Under the pieces are notes generated by a model, which was not told the DNA's origin, did not search any database, and saw only the letters and a list, made by a program, of their open reading frames with translations. Positions 63,203 through 64,000 of a stretch of 64,000 nt of DNA are shown piece by piece. The DNA is from Campylobacteraceae bacterium. Lineage in GTDB: Bacteria > Campylobacterota > Campylobacteria > Campylobacterales > Arcobacteraceae. Position 1 is the stretch's first letter. Every line of letters starts with the position of its first letter. The stretch is taken from the NCBI GenBank assembly GCA_013373175.1, contig JABXII010000020.1, positions 1 through 64,000 of the forward strand, given 5' to 3'. The translations under genes and the position numbers were made by a program.

Positions 63203-64000
63203 ATGAAAAAAATAGTTATTTTAGGTGCATTAGGTATGGCTGGTCATATTATGGCTGAGTATTTGAATTCTTTAAAAAAATATGAGATATATGGAGTTGC
63301 AAGAACTAAAGATACTGAATATGTATCAAAAGAGCTTGATGTAACTAATTTTAATGAATTAGAAGAATATTTAGAAGAAAGTAAACCTGATATTGTGATA
63401 AATTGTATTGGTATACTTGTTTCAAAGTCAAATAGTGAGTTAACAACTGCCATACAAATCAATAGTTATTTACCACAATTTTTATCTGAATTGGGAAATA
63501 AATTAGATTATAAACTTATTCATATAAGCACAGATTGTGTTTTTTCTGGAAAAGATGGACAATATAGTGAAAACTCTTTTAGAGATGGTGATGATAACTA
63601 CGCGCGAACAAAAGCTTTAGGTGAAGTAATAAATGAAAAAGATTTAACTATTAGAACATCTATCATAGGTCCTGAATTAAAATCTAATGGAACAGGATTA
63701 TTAGACTGGTTTTTAAAGCAAGAAAATACTATAAGCGGATATTCAAAAGCTTTTTGGTCGGGTGTTACAACATTGGAGTTAGCAAAACAAATGGAGGCTT
63801 TTATAGATCAAGATATAAAAGGTTTATTTCAATTATGTCCAGATGATAAAATATCAAAATATGATTTATTAAAAGAGTTTGCAAAAGTTTGGAATAAGAC
63901 TATAGAAATTGGTGAAAACTCTGATTATAAGGTAGATAAAAGTTTAGTTTGTACAAGAACAGATTTTATTTATACAAATAATCAAAGACCAAATTTTGAA
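63203..64000 (+). CDS. fnlB: UDP-L-FucNAc pathway reductase, N-terminal part (cut by window end)
   Basis: An open frame from the ATG at 63203 continues to the last base (266 codons, no stop). It begins KKIVILGALGMAGHIMAEYL, an RmlD-like NAD loop, then INCIGILVSKSNSELTTAI, ISTDCVFSGKDGQYSENS and DNYARTKALGE with Tyr and Lys of the SDR active site. This matches FnlB/WbjC/CapF, the bifunctional C3-epimerase/4-reductase of the pathway, which in CapF carries a C-terminal cupin that would lie outside the window. It starts 1 nt after fnlC. The gene order A-C-B differs from the usual A-B-C. Confidence 0.85.
   Translation, partial: MKKIVILGALGMAGHIMAEYLNSLKKYEIYGVARTKDTEYVSKELDVTNFNELEEYLEESKPDIVINCIGILVSKSNSELTTAIQINSYLPQFLSELGNKLDYKLIHISTDCVFSGKDGQYSENSFRDGDDNYARTKALGEVINEKDLTIRTSIIGPELKSNGTGLLDWFLKQENTISGYSKAFWSGVTTLELAKQMEAFIDQDIKGLFQLCPDDKISKYDLLKEFAKVWNKTIEIGENSDYKVDKSLVCTRTDFIYTNNQRPNFE

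Overview
The window looks like a chromosomal segment of an Arcobacter-type member of the Campylobacterota. It is very AT-rich, genes are tightly packed with 1-26 nt overlaps, TTG and GTG starts are frequent, promoters look like lone TATAAT boxes, and the glycan genes (LegB/LegC/LegI/LegF, PtmE, WaaC...WaaF) resemble those of Campylobacter and Arcobacter. This assignment is inference from gene content; no rRNA or other taxonomic marker is present. No tRNA, rRNA, insertion sequence or CRISPR array was recognised. Nearly all genes lie on the + strand. The longest stretch without a gene is about 280 bases (130-409), between a divergent lipoprotein gene and gltB.

Layout. (1) 1-8.7 kb, housekeeping: the start of a lipoprotein gene on the minus strand, gltB-gltD (glutamate synthase), an inositol-monophosphatase-like protein, a 2[4Fe-4S] ferredoxin and a Ppx/GppA phosphatase. 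(2) 8.7-30.5 kb, lipid A and LPS core assembly and decoration, bounded by waaC and waaF. It holds an LpxL-type acyltransferase, dgkA, two alkaline-phosphatase-fold membrane transferases (LtaS/OpgB-like and CptA/EptC-like), five kinase-fold proteins (three of them YrbL paralogues), several GT4/GT2/GT9 glycosyltransferases, an O-antigen-ligase-like membrane protein, two sialyltransferase-like (GT52-type) paralogues, and a 769-residue fusion of a pyruvate-aldolase-like domain, a Rossmann-like domain and a complete KdsB-like CMP-sugar synthetase. (3) 30.5-36.4 kb, chain length and precursor supply: wzz, an orphan nucleotidyltransferase-fold protein, pgi, ugd, a UDP-glucuronate-epimerase-like gene and kpsF/kdsD. 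(4) 36.4-49.4 kb, a PglK-like ABC flippase and a legionaminic-acid-type pathway (legB, legC, NeuD-type acyltransferase, legI, legF, ptmE), with two N-acetyl-sugar amidotransferases flanking a HisH/HisF ammonia-channelling pair and a zinc-ribbon methyltransferase. (5) 49.4-53.9 kb, three poorly characterised genes: two large GT-B-like proteins around a ParB-fold protein. (6) 53.9-61 kb, a CDP-6-deoxyhexose branch (rfbF, rfbG, RmlC-like, RmlD-like), two glycosyltransferases, a Wzy-like polymerase and a degenerate SDR. (7) 61-64 kb, a UDP-L-FucNAc cassette (fnlA, fnlC, fnlB), the last gene cut by the window edge.

How the parts fit together. The enzymes suffice to make several activated sugars: CMP-legionaminic-type acid (apart from the hydrolysing epimerase LegG), CDP-6-deoxyhexose, UDP-GlcA/GalA, UDP-L-FucNAc, and probably a second CMP-activated ulosonic acid. 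They also suffice to build the LPS core, polymerise and ligate an O-chain, and add phosphate or phospho-alcohol groups. DgkA would recycle the diacylglycerol released by the two phospholipid-dependent transferases.

The most unusual element is the fusion at 19740-22049 with the GT52-like genes and HAD phosphatase around it. It reads like an undescribed route to make, CMP-activate and transfer a 3-deoxy-2-ulosonic acid into the core, using pyruvate aldol chemistry rather than the PEP-dependent NeuB/KdsA chemistry. Function is inferred from domains only.
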